Under the pieces are notes generated by a model that saw only the letters and a program-made list of their open reading frames with translations, did no database searches and had not been told where the DNA came from. From the NCBI GenBank assembly GCA_013349325.1, contig DUZX01000025.1, forward strand, positions 1 through 50,733: a stretch of DNA of 50,733 nt, given 5' to 3'. The translations under genes and the position numbers were made by a program. This stretch comes from Desulfuromonadales bacterium. GTDB lineage: Bacteria; Desulfobacterota; Desulfuromonadia; Geobacterales; Pseudopelobacteraceae. This document shows, piece after piece, positions 33,894-41,452 of the stretch. How positions within the stretch are numbered: position 1 is the stretch's first letter; each line of letters opens with the position of its first letter.

Positions 33894-34664
33894 CTAAATT
33901 TCCATAAGCGGGCCGGCATGATACTGATCTCCAATAACAATATGCGGCGCACAGACATTCTGGTCGCTCAGAAACGACGCCGTGGTGCGCTGCACGTGCT
34001 CCGGATGGTTGTTGACTTCGGAGAGATGCGCCATAACCAGCGCCTCAAGCCCTTCATGAGCCAGCTCGTGCAGCAGTGCCAGCGACTCTTCGTTTGAGAT
34101 GTGACCATGCCGGGATTTGATACGCTGCTTGAGCTCCCACGGATAGGGACCGTTCATCAGCATATCGACATCGTGATTCGACTCAAGATTCAGAAAGCGG
34201 CAACCGCGCAGTTTTTCAGTTATCAGTCGCGTGACAATGCCAAAATCGGTGACGGAGGCAGCACGCCCCTCGCGGGATTCGACCACGAAGCCGACCGGAT
34301 CGCAGCTGTCGTGCGTAATCGGCACGACATCAATCAGCACCTCTCGGAACGTCACAGTGGAACCGGACTCGAATTCACGCAGCTGAGTCTTTTTAAAAAA
34401 CTTATCGGCCTTTGCGCACACCAGCTGGCTGGCAAAGACCGGCACATTGAATTTGCGCGCAAAAGAACCGGCACTGCGGATATGGTCGATATGCTCATGC
34501 GTAACCAGCACGGCATGGACTTTTTCGGGATCAATGCCACGCGTCTCCATGCGTAACAGGGTCTCACGCAGAGAAAGACCGGCATCGATCAGCAGGCGGG
34601 TATCGCCGGTCTCAAGATAGAGACAATTACCTTTGCTGCCACTTGCCAGCGAACAGATTTTCAC
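33894..34664 (-). CDS. Metallo-beta-lactamase-fold hydrolase, YycJ/WalJ-like
   Basis: This 256-aa protein begins MKICSLASGSKGNCLYLE and carries the metal motif THEHIDH (about 54-60), more ligands in ITHDSCDPVGF, and a closing VMAHLSEVNNHPE. The family (WalJ/YycJ) is a 5'-3' DNA exonuclease-like group in Gram-positive bacteria, and its role in proteobacteria is unclear. It starts a short unit ahead of purB; 188 bp without a gene lie upstream. Confidence 0.85.
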   Translation of the reverse strand: MKICSLASGSKGNCLYLETGDTRLLIDAGLSLRETLLRMETRGIDPEKVHAVLVTHEHIDHIRSAGSFARKFNVPVFASQLVCAKADKFFKKTQLREFESGSTVTFREVLIDVVPITHDSCDPVGFVVESREGRAASVTDFGIVTRLITEKLRGCRFLNLESNHDVDMLMNGPYPWELKQRIKSRHGHISNEESLALLHELAHEGLEALVMAHLSEVNNHPEHVQRTTASFLSDQNVCAPHIVIGDQYHAGPLMEI

Positions 34665-34852
34665 TCAGACTCCAGATATTTCGGGTTAATTGATGCGCCG
34701 ACGGACTAAAAAGCGGCTACAGACAGAAGGAAGTACCACAGGAAATTGCAATGTAGCGGGACGCTCTTTCCGGAACTCAGGCAAGCGGTATTTATACACC
34801 GAAGCAGGCAGATATTTCAAGATTTATCGGTTTTGAAGCAGCATGGTGCATC

Positions 34853-35134
34853 TCAAATTTCGGAGATATCCGAGCCGGTTATTTCAACATCCGGCCACCC
34901 TTCGTAAATCCAATCTTCCAGCCGCTCCAGCACCTGATGCGGAATGGTTTTATCCGGGCTGACCGTGACAAAGGCCAGCACCCCTACGCCGGCATTATCC
35001 TGTCGGTCAACCTCGGCGCAGGCGACGTTAAAGCGGTTTCTGGCCCGTCCAAGAATACTTTTGACAATACCGCGTTTTTCTTTGAGGGAGTGGGAAGGGA
35101 GGGAGAGATGTATTTCGAGACAGAATATGTGCAT
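34853..35134 (-). CDS. DUF503 family protein (YlxP-like)
   Basis: The 93-aa protein matches the DUF503 pattern: MHIFCLEIHLSLPSHSLKEKRG, then RARNRFNVACAEVD and a C-terminal GSDISEI. Relatives (YlxP) sit in nusA-infB-rbfA operons and are thought to help ribosome maturation. Here it follows asnS with a 2-nt gap. The presence of ybeY upstream fits a translation-related cluster. Confidence 0.88.
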   Translation of the reverse strand: MHIFCLEIHLSLPSHSLKEKRGIVKSILGRARNRFNVACAEVDRQDNAGVGVLAFVTVSPDKTIPHQVLERLEDWIYEGWPDVEITGSDISEI

Positions 35135-35136
35135 TG

Positions 35137-36516
35137 CTAAAACTCACAATGCCTCGGAGTACGCGGAAAAGGAATCACGTCGCGGATATTTTCCATGCCG
35201 GAGAGATACATCACCAGGCGCTCAAATCCAAGACCAAAGCCGGCATGCGGACAGCTCCCCCAGCGGCGACTGTCGAGATACCACCAGAGCGGATCTTTGG
35301 CAATCCCCAGTTCTGCCATGCGAAGCTGCAGACGATCAAGCCGCTCTTCGCGCTGGCTGCCACCGATAATCTCGCCAACCTTCGGTACCAACAGATCCAT
35401 GGCAGCAACAGTACGGCCATCTTCATTCTGCCGCATGTAAAAAGCTTTGATATCTTTCGGATAGTTGAGAATAAAGGTTGGTCCGCCCACAATCTGCTCG
35501 GTTATATAACGCTCATGCTCGGTCTGCAGATCCAGACCCCATGCAACCGGATACGCAAAGGTGATTCCCGACCGCTGTAGGCGCTCTATCGCTTCCGAAT
35601 ATTCCATACGGGCAAAATGAGCCTCCGCTACCCTGGCGATACGTTCAATCAGGCCGTTTTCAATGTGCTTATCAAAGAAAGTCATATCCTCACTGCACTC
35701 ATTCAGAGCAAACCGGCAGAGATAGCGGATAAACTCTTCCGCCAGATCAGCATCAGCCGCCAGATCCGCAAAGGCCATCTCCGGCTCGATCATCCAGAAC
35801 TCGGAAGCGTGGCGGGCCGTATTGGAATTTTCGGCGCGAAACGTCGGGCCGAAGGTATAGATATCGCCAAACGACAAAGCAAACAGCTCCCCTTCCAACT
35901 GTCCGCTGACGGTCAATCCGGTTTTCTGAGCAAAAAAATCCTGGCCGAAATCGGGGGTCCCCTCAAGAAGCGGCGGCTCCAGAGCGTCAAGAGTTGTAAC
36001 GCGGAACAGTTCGCCGGCACCTTCGCAATCACTGGAAGTTATGATCGGCGTATGGACATACAGGAAATCCCGCTCGGCAAAGAAGCGATGAATCGCTTGA
36101 GCCAACTTCGAACGCAGCCGAAAGACAGCACCAAACGTGTTTGAACGGGGACGAAGGTGAGCAATGCTGCGCAGGTATTCGAAGGTGTGGCGTTTCTTCT
36201 GAAGCGGATAGCTGTCATCAGCTGCTCCGATAATTTCAATCGAACGTGCTGACAGTTCCCATACTTGACCGGATGCCGGCGACGCGACCAAAATCCCGGT
36301 AACCGTCAGAGCTGTTCCGGTTCCGATTCTGCAGATCGCTCCAAAATTCGGCAATATCGGTTCTGCCACAACCTGGATACCGTCGAGCGTAGAACCATCG
36401 TTAAGAACGATGAAACAGATCCCTTTTGACGACCGTACCGACCGGGCCCATCCCGAGACAGAACATACTGATCCTGCCATACCGGAGCTGATACTATTCT
36501 TGATTCGTGTTCTCAT
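35137..36516 (-). CDS. asnS: Asparagine--tRNA ligase
   Basis: The 459-aa class IIb synthetase has an N-terminal OB-fold anticodon-binding domain (about 15-110) and a catalytic core with motif 2 FGPTFRAENSNTARHASEFWMIEPEMAF. Motif 3 is GFGLGFERLVMYLSG near the C-terminus. ENSNT and HASEFWM separate it from AspRS. ATG 36516 is used; GGGGA lies upstream. A 62-nt gap precedes it. Confidence 0.95.
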   Translation of the reverse strand: MRTRIKNSISSGMAGSVCSVSGWARSVRSSKGICFIVLNDGSTLDGIQVVAEPILPNFGAICRIGTGTALTVTGILVASPASGQVWELSARSIEIIGAADDSYPLQKKRHTFEYLRSIAHLRPRSNTFGAVFRLRSKLAQAIHRFFAERDFLYVHTPIITSSDCEGAGELFRVTTLDALEPPLLEGTPDFGQDFFAQKTGLTVSGQLEGELFALSFGDIYTFGPTFRAENSNTARHASEFWMIEPEMAFADLAADADLAEEFIRYLCRFALNECSEDMTFFDKHIENGLIERIARVAEAHFARMEYSEAIERLQRSGITFAYPVAWGLDLQTEHERYITEQIVGGPTFILNYPKDIKAFYMRQNEDGRTVAAMDLLVPKVGEIIGGSQREERLDRLQLRMAELGIAKDPLWWYLDSRRWGSCPHAGFGLGFERLVMYLSGMENIRDVIPFPRTPRHCEF

Positions 36517-36578
36517 GGTAATTCCCCGGATGACCTGCCTGGCATGAACATGGCCACAGTGTGCTGATCAGACATACC

Positions 36579-37208
36579 CTACGGAAACGCCTTGAAAAGG
36601 AGCAGGACGACCAGCGTAATTGCGCATCCGAGACACGACCCGATAATGACCTCCCACATACTGTGGATTCTCATAAGCAGCCGGGAATGGCTCACCATGG
36701 CAGCCAACCCGACCGCCAAAAGCGAAATAAGCGGGTCATGGGTATTCAGCGAAAGTGACGTTGCAACCGAGAATGCAACTGCGGCATGGCCGCTCGGCAC
36801 CCCGCCATGCAGCGGTGTGCCGGTGCGTGTCAAACTTTTTACGACGATAACAACAATCACCACGATCAGCACTGATACGATGGTGGCGGTGTCGGAAGGT
36901 TTTCCAAACATGGCCAGAATCTCCCCGTAGAGCGGCATTACATATTTCGACAGCAGCAGGTATCCCATAATTCCCGCACCACAGGCAGCAATCAAAACTG
37001 CGCCGGCAGCAGTATCTTTGGCCACTTTTGCCAGCGGGTGAAATTCAGGGGAAACGAGATCAACAACCGCTTCAATCGCCGTATTTAACATCTCGGCGCA
37101 GAGCACAACAAGAATTGAAAGCGCCAGCAGACCGAACTCGGTCGGAGTCACTTTCAGAAACAGCACGGCCAGCAACACCACAATCGACGAAATGAAATGA
37201 AACCGCAT
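36579..37208 (-). CDS. dgkA: Diacylglycerol/undecaprenol kinase fused to a PAP2 phosphatase domain
   Basis: The first ~90 residues are DgkA-like (LLALSILVVLCAEMLNTAIEAVVDLVSPE then HPLAKVAKDTAAGAV). The second half is a PAP2 phosphatase (PSGHAAVAFS, then SHSRLLMRIHSMWEV). So a lipid kinase and a lipid phosphatase share one chain. The first ATG, 37208, leaves out the usual N-terminal helix. The same frame reads upstream in good DgkA style (FIESANYAVEGILHAARTERN) to about 37286, overlapping ybeY, but offers no ATG, GTG or TTG. The true start may be non-standard, or a base is missing. Confidence 0.85.
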   Translation of the reverse strand: MRFHFISSIVVLLAVLFLKVTPTEFGLLALSILVVLCAEMLNTAIEAVVDLVSPEFHPLAKVAKDTAAGAVLIAACGAGIMGYLLLSKYVMPLYGEILAMFGKPSDTATIVSVLIVVIVVIVVKSLTRTGTPLHGGVPSGHAAVAFSVATSLSLNTHDPLISLLAVGLAAMVSHSRLLMRIHSMWEVIIGSCLGCAITLVVLLLFKAFP

Positions 37209-37264
37209 ATTTCTTTCCGTACGAGCTGCGTGAAGAATACCTTCAACGGCATAATTTGCTGATT

Positions 37265-37735
37265 CTATAAACCGGTCGGGCTTAACAACCCTTCCTTCTT
37301 CAGAATTTTGAATAACTGCTGCTCCTTCTCCTGCATTTTAACCGCTTCAGCCTCACCGCTTCGTTCGTGATCAAATCCACAGAGATGCAAGATCCCATGC
37401 AGCAAAAGGAATGACAGCCGCTCAAAAAAGAGCATTCCCCCCTCTTCGGCCTCACGCACTGCGGTATCTGCTGAAATAATCACATCGCCAAGAGCATGAG
37501 GGTTAACGCCGGAACATTCACCCTCCTGCAGGGAAAATGAAATCACGTTGGTCGCCCGGTCCCGCTGTAGATAGTCTCGGTTAATGATCCGCATGGTGCG
37601 ATCACCAACGATTGAGACTGATAGCTCTGTTTCGTCAGGACATCCCAAGTCGCTTAAGATTTTCACCGCCACTTTTTGTAGATTCCGGCTCGTGAACCGA
37701 TGCCGTCTCTGACGGTTGTTCAGCAGTATCAGCAT
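37265..37735 (-). CDS. ybeY: Endoribonuclease YbeY
   Basis: The 156-aa single-zinc endoribonuclease matures 16S rRNA and takes part in ribosome quality control. The zinc motif HGILHLCGFDHE and the upstream NVISFSL match the family. ATG 37735 (MLILLNNRQRRHRF) is chosen; a TTG lies 6 nt upstream. The first ~101 nt overlap the 3' end of pgpH in another frame, which is long for an operon overlap. Confidence 0.93.
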   Translation of the reverse strand: MLILLNNRQRRHRFTSRNLQKVAVKILSDLGCPDETELSVSIVGDRTMRIINRDYLQRDRATNVISFSLQEGECSGVNPHALGDVIISADTAVREAEEGGMLFFERLSFLLLHGILHLCGFDHERSGEAEAVKMQEKEQQLFKILKKEGLLSPTGL

Positions 37736-40076
37736 GCGCAACGCCTCCGTTTACAATCTTCAGTTTATCTCGAGTTTCGATTTTTCTGGTACTGCCACCC
37801 GCCTTGTGGGCTGGCTCCGGATAGTTAACACGATGATGGAAAATTCCGTTCAGGATGTAGTTGAAGCTCCTGGCTATTTCATGCAGGTTTTTTAGCGTCA
37901 ATTCACATTCGTCCAGTTGGCCGTCAATAAAGACATTATTGATAAGTTTCTGAACCATACCCTGAATATGATCAGGTGTCGGATTGATCAGCGTTCGTGA
38001 TGCAGCTTCAACACAATCGGCCAGCATCACGATACCCGCCTCACGAGTCTGCGGTTTTGGACCGGGATACCTGAAATCCTTTTCATCAATCACCTGACCG
38101 GTTGCGCCAGCCTGGCTCTTGGCACGGTTGTAAAAAAACTTAATCAGCGCCGTGCCGTGGTGCTGGCGGATGATATCAACGATCTGTTGTCCAAGCCGTT
38201 TTTCACGGGCCAGTTCAGCGCCTTCCTTGATATGTGAAATCAGAATCAGGGCGCTCATACTGGGGGAGAGTTTATCATGGCGATTTTCCTCGCCCCCCTG
38301 GTTCTCGATGAAGTAGAGCGGCTTTGAGGCCTTTCCAATATCATGATAATAGGCTGAGACCCGTGCCAGAAGCGGATTTGCACCGATTGATTCGGCGGCC
38401 GCCTCCACGAGATTTCCGACCACAATACTGTGATGATAGGTACCGGGAGCTTTAATCATCAGATCCCGCAGGATCGGTGAATTGAGGTTTGCCAGCTCAA
38501 GCAATTTGATGTCGGTCGTATACTGAAAGAGCGTTTCAATAACCGGAATGAAGCTGGATACAAAGCCGGCGCAGATGATGCCGCTTAACAGGGCAAAAAA
38601 TACGACGTAGATCGTTTGCGACGTTAATAGGGCGTTGGTAAAGGTCTGGAAAGCCAAAGCCAGCGCCAGATTAACAAATGAAACTTTGAGGCCGGCCGTG
38701 TAAATCGTGCTGCGACTGGTACAGTGCCTGACACCGTGGGCACCGACAATACTTCCCAGCAGTGAGTAGATCACCACCAGCATGTTGTTTTCGAACATGA
38801 TCCCCAGGAGCGGCGCCATGATGGAACAGCACACTAAAGCGACTTCGGAGTTGATAAACACTCGAATAATCATTGCACCGGCGGCAAATGGGAACAGATA
38901 AAAATAGTTACTCGTATCGATTGAAGGAAAGACCGGTCCGATATTGTGCGATATGGAAAGTGCCGTTTTAAAGCAGAGAAAACTGCCGATAATCAGCAGC
39001 GAAATAATCAGAGTATCTTTATTGCTGGGATTGAACTTACGGATATTTTTGCAGGCGAAACGGTAGGGAAAATAAAACAGCACCAGAATCAGGGCAAACA
39101 TTCCGACGGCCGTAAAGACTCGACTGCCAACACGCTGCGAACCGTAAATAGCCTGCAGCTTGTGAGCCTGCTCCGGAGTGATGCGCTCACCGATACGAAC
39201 GACCATTTCCCCTTTCTGCAACTTGAAGAGCACTGGGCGCACCGTCTCCATAGCCGACTTGGCACGCACTTCGGAAGCTTCCCGGTTATAGAACAGGTTG
39301 GGAAGCAGTATGCGGGCAATAATCGCCGAAATATGTGCGCTGTCGCTCTCGTTGCCCAGTCCGCTGTAATGCCACCCACTGACAATACTGCGGGCCTCGC
39401 CGATTTCCGTATAACTGGTTGATCTGTCACCGCCACCGATAACGTGACCGTTATTGTCAACGATTTCTATACCGCGACGTGTATCAGCCTGAAAGACCTT
39501 ACCGTCCAGCACAATCTTGCGCAGATACAGATCATTTAACAGATTGGTTACGCTATCCTTAAAAGACTTGTCAGATTTGACGCGGATCAGCGCCTGAATT
39601 TCATAATCTTTCAAGTCTGTATCAAGCAGTTTTGTCAGCAGTTCACGCCATTGAGCGGCTTGCTTATGTGCTGGGCTGCCACGTTCTGCACGAATTGCCG
39701 CAAAAGTCTGATCAAGCTTTTCAACAATGGTTGAAGCCACCCGGTCATTCTGGTTGTAGACCACCGGAGCATTCGTAGCAGCCTCTTTGCGGCGCTGCTC
39801 CGTCAAAGCCCGGTCTTCAACCAGCTGGTCCTGAATGGCACGTATATCCGATGTGGAGATGTCACCTGTTTTGTATGAAGCTGTTGTAATGTGCTGGCCG
39901 GGCAGAATTATCAAGGCAAGCAGGAATGCGGTCGTGGCAAGCAGGATAGTGCGGTTGCGGCGGGCTGCTTCAGGTTTTGAGAATTTTTTAATCACCGCAT
40001 CAAGCACATTTGAACCAAACTGGCTCAAATATGACACGATATTCTGATCTTGTTTGTTGCCGGATTGATCAATCAT
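37635..40076 (-). CDS. pgpH: PgpH-type membrane HD phosphohydrolase (c-di-AMP phosphodiesterase family)
   Basis: This 813-aa protein starts with one membrane helix, has a large extracytoplasmic 7TMR-HDED domain (about 70-310), seven membrane helices (about 325-525) and a cytoplasmic HD domain. The HD motif reads YYHDIGKASKPLYF, preceded by GTYHHSIVVGNL. Listeria PgpH with this layout degrades c-di-AMP. The C-terminal tail (from about 745) is low-complexity and overlaps ybeY. ATG 40076 is preferred; the frame is open to a TTG at 40139. Neither has a clear ribosome site. Confidence 0.9.
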   Translation of the reverse strand: MIDQSGNKQDQNIVSYLSQFGSNVLDAVIKKFSKPEAARRNRTILLATTAFLLALIILPGQHITTASYKTGDISTSDIRAIQDQLVEDRALTEQRRKEAATNAPVVYNQNDRVASTIVEKLDQTFAAIRAERGSPAHKQAAQWRELLTKLLDTDLKDYEIQALIRVKSDKSFKDSVTNLLNDLYLRKIVLDGKVFQADTRRGIEIVDNNGHVIGGGDRSTSYTEIGEARSIVSGWHYSGLGNESDSAHISAIIARILLPNLFYNREASEVRAKSAMETVRPVLFKLQKGEMVVRIGERITPEQAHKLQAIYGSQRVGSRVFTAVGMFALILVLFYFPYRFACKNIRKFNPSNKDTLIISLLIIGSFLCFKTALSISHNIGPVFPSIDTSNYFYLFPFAAGAMIIRVFINSEVALVCCSIMAPLLGIMFENNMLVVIYSLLGSIVGAHGVRHCTSRSTIYTAGLKVSFVNLALALAFQTFTNALLTSQTIYVVFFALLSGIICAGFVSSFIPVIETLFQYTTDIKLLELANLNSPILRDLMIKAPGTYHHSIVVGNLVEAAAESIGANPLLARVSAYYHDIGKASKPLYFIENQGGEENRHDKLSPSMSALILISHIKEGAELAREKRLGQQIVDIIRQHHGTALIKFFYNRAKSQAGATGQVIDEKDFRYPGPKPQTREAGIVMLADCVEAASRTLINPTPDHIQGMVQKLINNVFIDGQLDECELTLKNLHEIARSFNYILNGIFHHRVNYPEPAHKAGGSTRKIETRDKLKIVNGGVAHADTAEQPSETASVHEPESTKSGGENLKRLGMS

Positions 40077-40187
40077 GGACGTCAGCACCAGAGGATGCGT
40101 AAAGTGTAAAACAGGGGTATGAACATAATCTGATTCCAAAAAGGTGTCAATAAAACTATCTGCAAGTAATTTCAGACGATTATGGCG

Positions 40188-41090
40188 TTATCCACGCGGA
40201 TGAATCTCCTGATGCAGACGTTTAAGGCGATCGCGGGTTACGTGGGTATAGATCTGGGTAGTGGCAAGGTCGGCATGACCCAGCATGATCTGTACACTGC
40301 GCAGGTCGGCGCCGTTTTCCAGCAGATGCGTCGCAAACGAGTGACGCAGCGTATGCGGCGAGACATTTTTGCGGATGCCAGCCATCAGTACCCGTTTCTT
40401 GATGATATTCCAGAAAGCCTGACGACTCAAACCCGCTCCCAGACGTGACAGGAACAGTGTCGGATTCTGTCCCATCGGGTCGAGGAGAGGGCGCACTTTT
40501 TCAAGATAGATTTTCACATTCTTCCGAGCAGACTCTCCGATCGGCACCAGTCGTTCCTTGTTTCCCTTACCCACGGTGACCAGGTATCCGGAATCAAGAT
40601 TTACCTCACGCAACTTGAGTCCGACCAGCTCAGAAACACGCAAGCCGGTAGCATAAAGCAGCTCCAGCATGGCACTGTCTCGCAGGTCTTCGCTCCGTAA
40701 ACCGACGCAGGCGAGCAACAGAGCTTCGACTTCGCGGCCATCCAGAAAATGCGGAAGTGTTTTCAACGCTCGAGGAGCCTCAATGATACTGGCAGGATTA
40801 GTATCTACATAATTTTCGATCAGGAGAAATTTATGGAACATGCGGATGGCCGACAGGCTGCGGGCACGACTGCGAGGATTGATACCCTGCTTTTTCAGAA
40901 CACCCATAAATTTAGAGACATCGATGCTCTGTATCTCTTCAGGCGCCCGGCGTCCAAGCGATTCCAGAAAGTCAAGATAGCGCGCCAGATCACCGCTGTA
41001 AGCCCGCCGTGTATTATCGCTGAGCCCCTTCTCGACAATGAGGTACTCGATAAAAAGATCCAGAAAGTCGTTAAGTTTTCCGCTCTGCAT
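40188..41090 (-). CDS. xerD: Site-specific tyrosine recombinase XerD
   Basis: The 300-aa recombinase has an N-terminal SAM-like core-binding domain (1-95) and a catalytic domain with Arg151, Lys175, His246-x-x-Arg249, His272 and the nucleophile Tyr281 (TTQIYTHV). Length and the absence of accessory domains fit the chromosomal XerD/XerC that resolves dimers at dif, not a phage integrase. It leads the long minus-strand run. Confidence 0.93.
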   Translation of the reverse strand: MQSGKLNDFLDLFIEYLIVEKGLSDNTRRAYSGDLARYLDFLESLGRRAPEEIQSIDVSKFMGVLKKQGINPRSRARSLSAIRMFHKFLLIENYVDTNPASIIEAPRALKTLPHFLDGREVEALLLACVGLRSEDLRDSAMLELLYATGLRVSELVGLKLREVNLDSGYLVTVGKGNKERLVPIGESARKNVKIYLEKVRPLLDPMGQNPTLFLSRLGAGLSRQAFWNIIKKRVLMAGIRKNVSPHTLRHSFATHLLENGADLRSVQIMLGHADLATTQIYTHVTRDRLKRLHQEIHPRG

Positions 41091-41166
41091 TTCCGTTTTC
41101 CCTATTGCTATTATTTCATGTCAATTTTTTTCATATAAAAATTTCATTGGCAGACTAATTTATTGA

Positions 41167-41195
41167 TTGACGTAATATAATTGTCTTGCTATAGC
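41167..41195 (+). promoter_or_regulatory. Sigma-70-type promoter of the small plus-strand gene
   Basis: TTGACG (41167-41172) and TATAGC (41190-41195) are separated by exactly 17 bp in AT-rich DNA, 24 nt before ATG 41220. This is the most consensus-like sigma-70 promoter I noticed in the window. Confidence 0.7.
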
Positions 41196-41219
41196 TAATT
41201 CACACTAATCTGGGAGTAA

Positions 41220-41426
41220 ATGAACATGTTAATACAAGTAAACTACCTTGACGGACGCCACGATTACGTAAAAGACTTTGTGCTCGATCACCTGATCGAA
41301 TCAAAAGAAATTGCTCGATTCAGACGTTGCACCGGATGGGTTACCATCGGTGTCGATCCGGTTCGAAGAAAAGTACGTTCAACACCCCCACGCTCACCTC
41401 ATGATGTCAAAAGAGTTTCGTTTTAA
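41220..41426 (+). CDS. GSU3473-type small protein
   Basis: The 68-aa basic protein (IQVNYLDGRHDYVKDFVLD, then RFRRCTGWVTIGVDPVR) matches from memory the GSU3473 family of Geobacter-type bacteria; no function is known. GGGAG sits 5 nt before ATG 41220. It has its own near-consensus promoter and stands between minus-strand xerD and glnD, so it is an independent unit, likely well expressed. Confidence 0.75.
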   Translation: MNMLIQVNYLDGRHDYVKDFVLDHLIESKEIARFRRCTGWVTIGVDPVRRKVRSTPPRSPHDVKRVSF

Positions 41427-41452
41427 TTCACCGGCAGCTCCCAGGTCGCGTA

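Noticed and set aside
34665-34852. Purine riboswitch or leader ahead of the purB unit
   Set aside because: I could not find a convincing conserved purine or PRPP aptamer core or a terminator/antiterminator pair in this 188-bp gap.
40188-41090. Island integrase
   Set aside because: Size and domains fit housekeeping XerD, and it is far from the tRNA-bordered island within a conserved-looking gene run.
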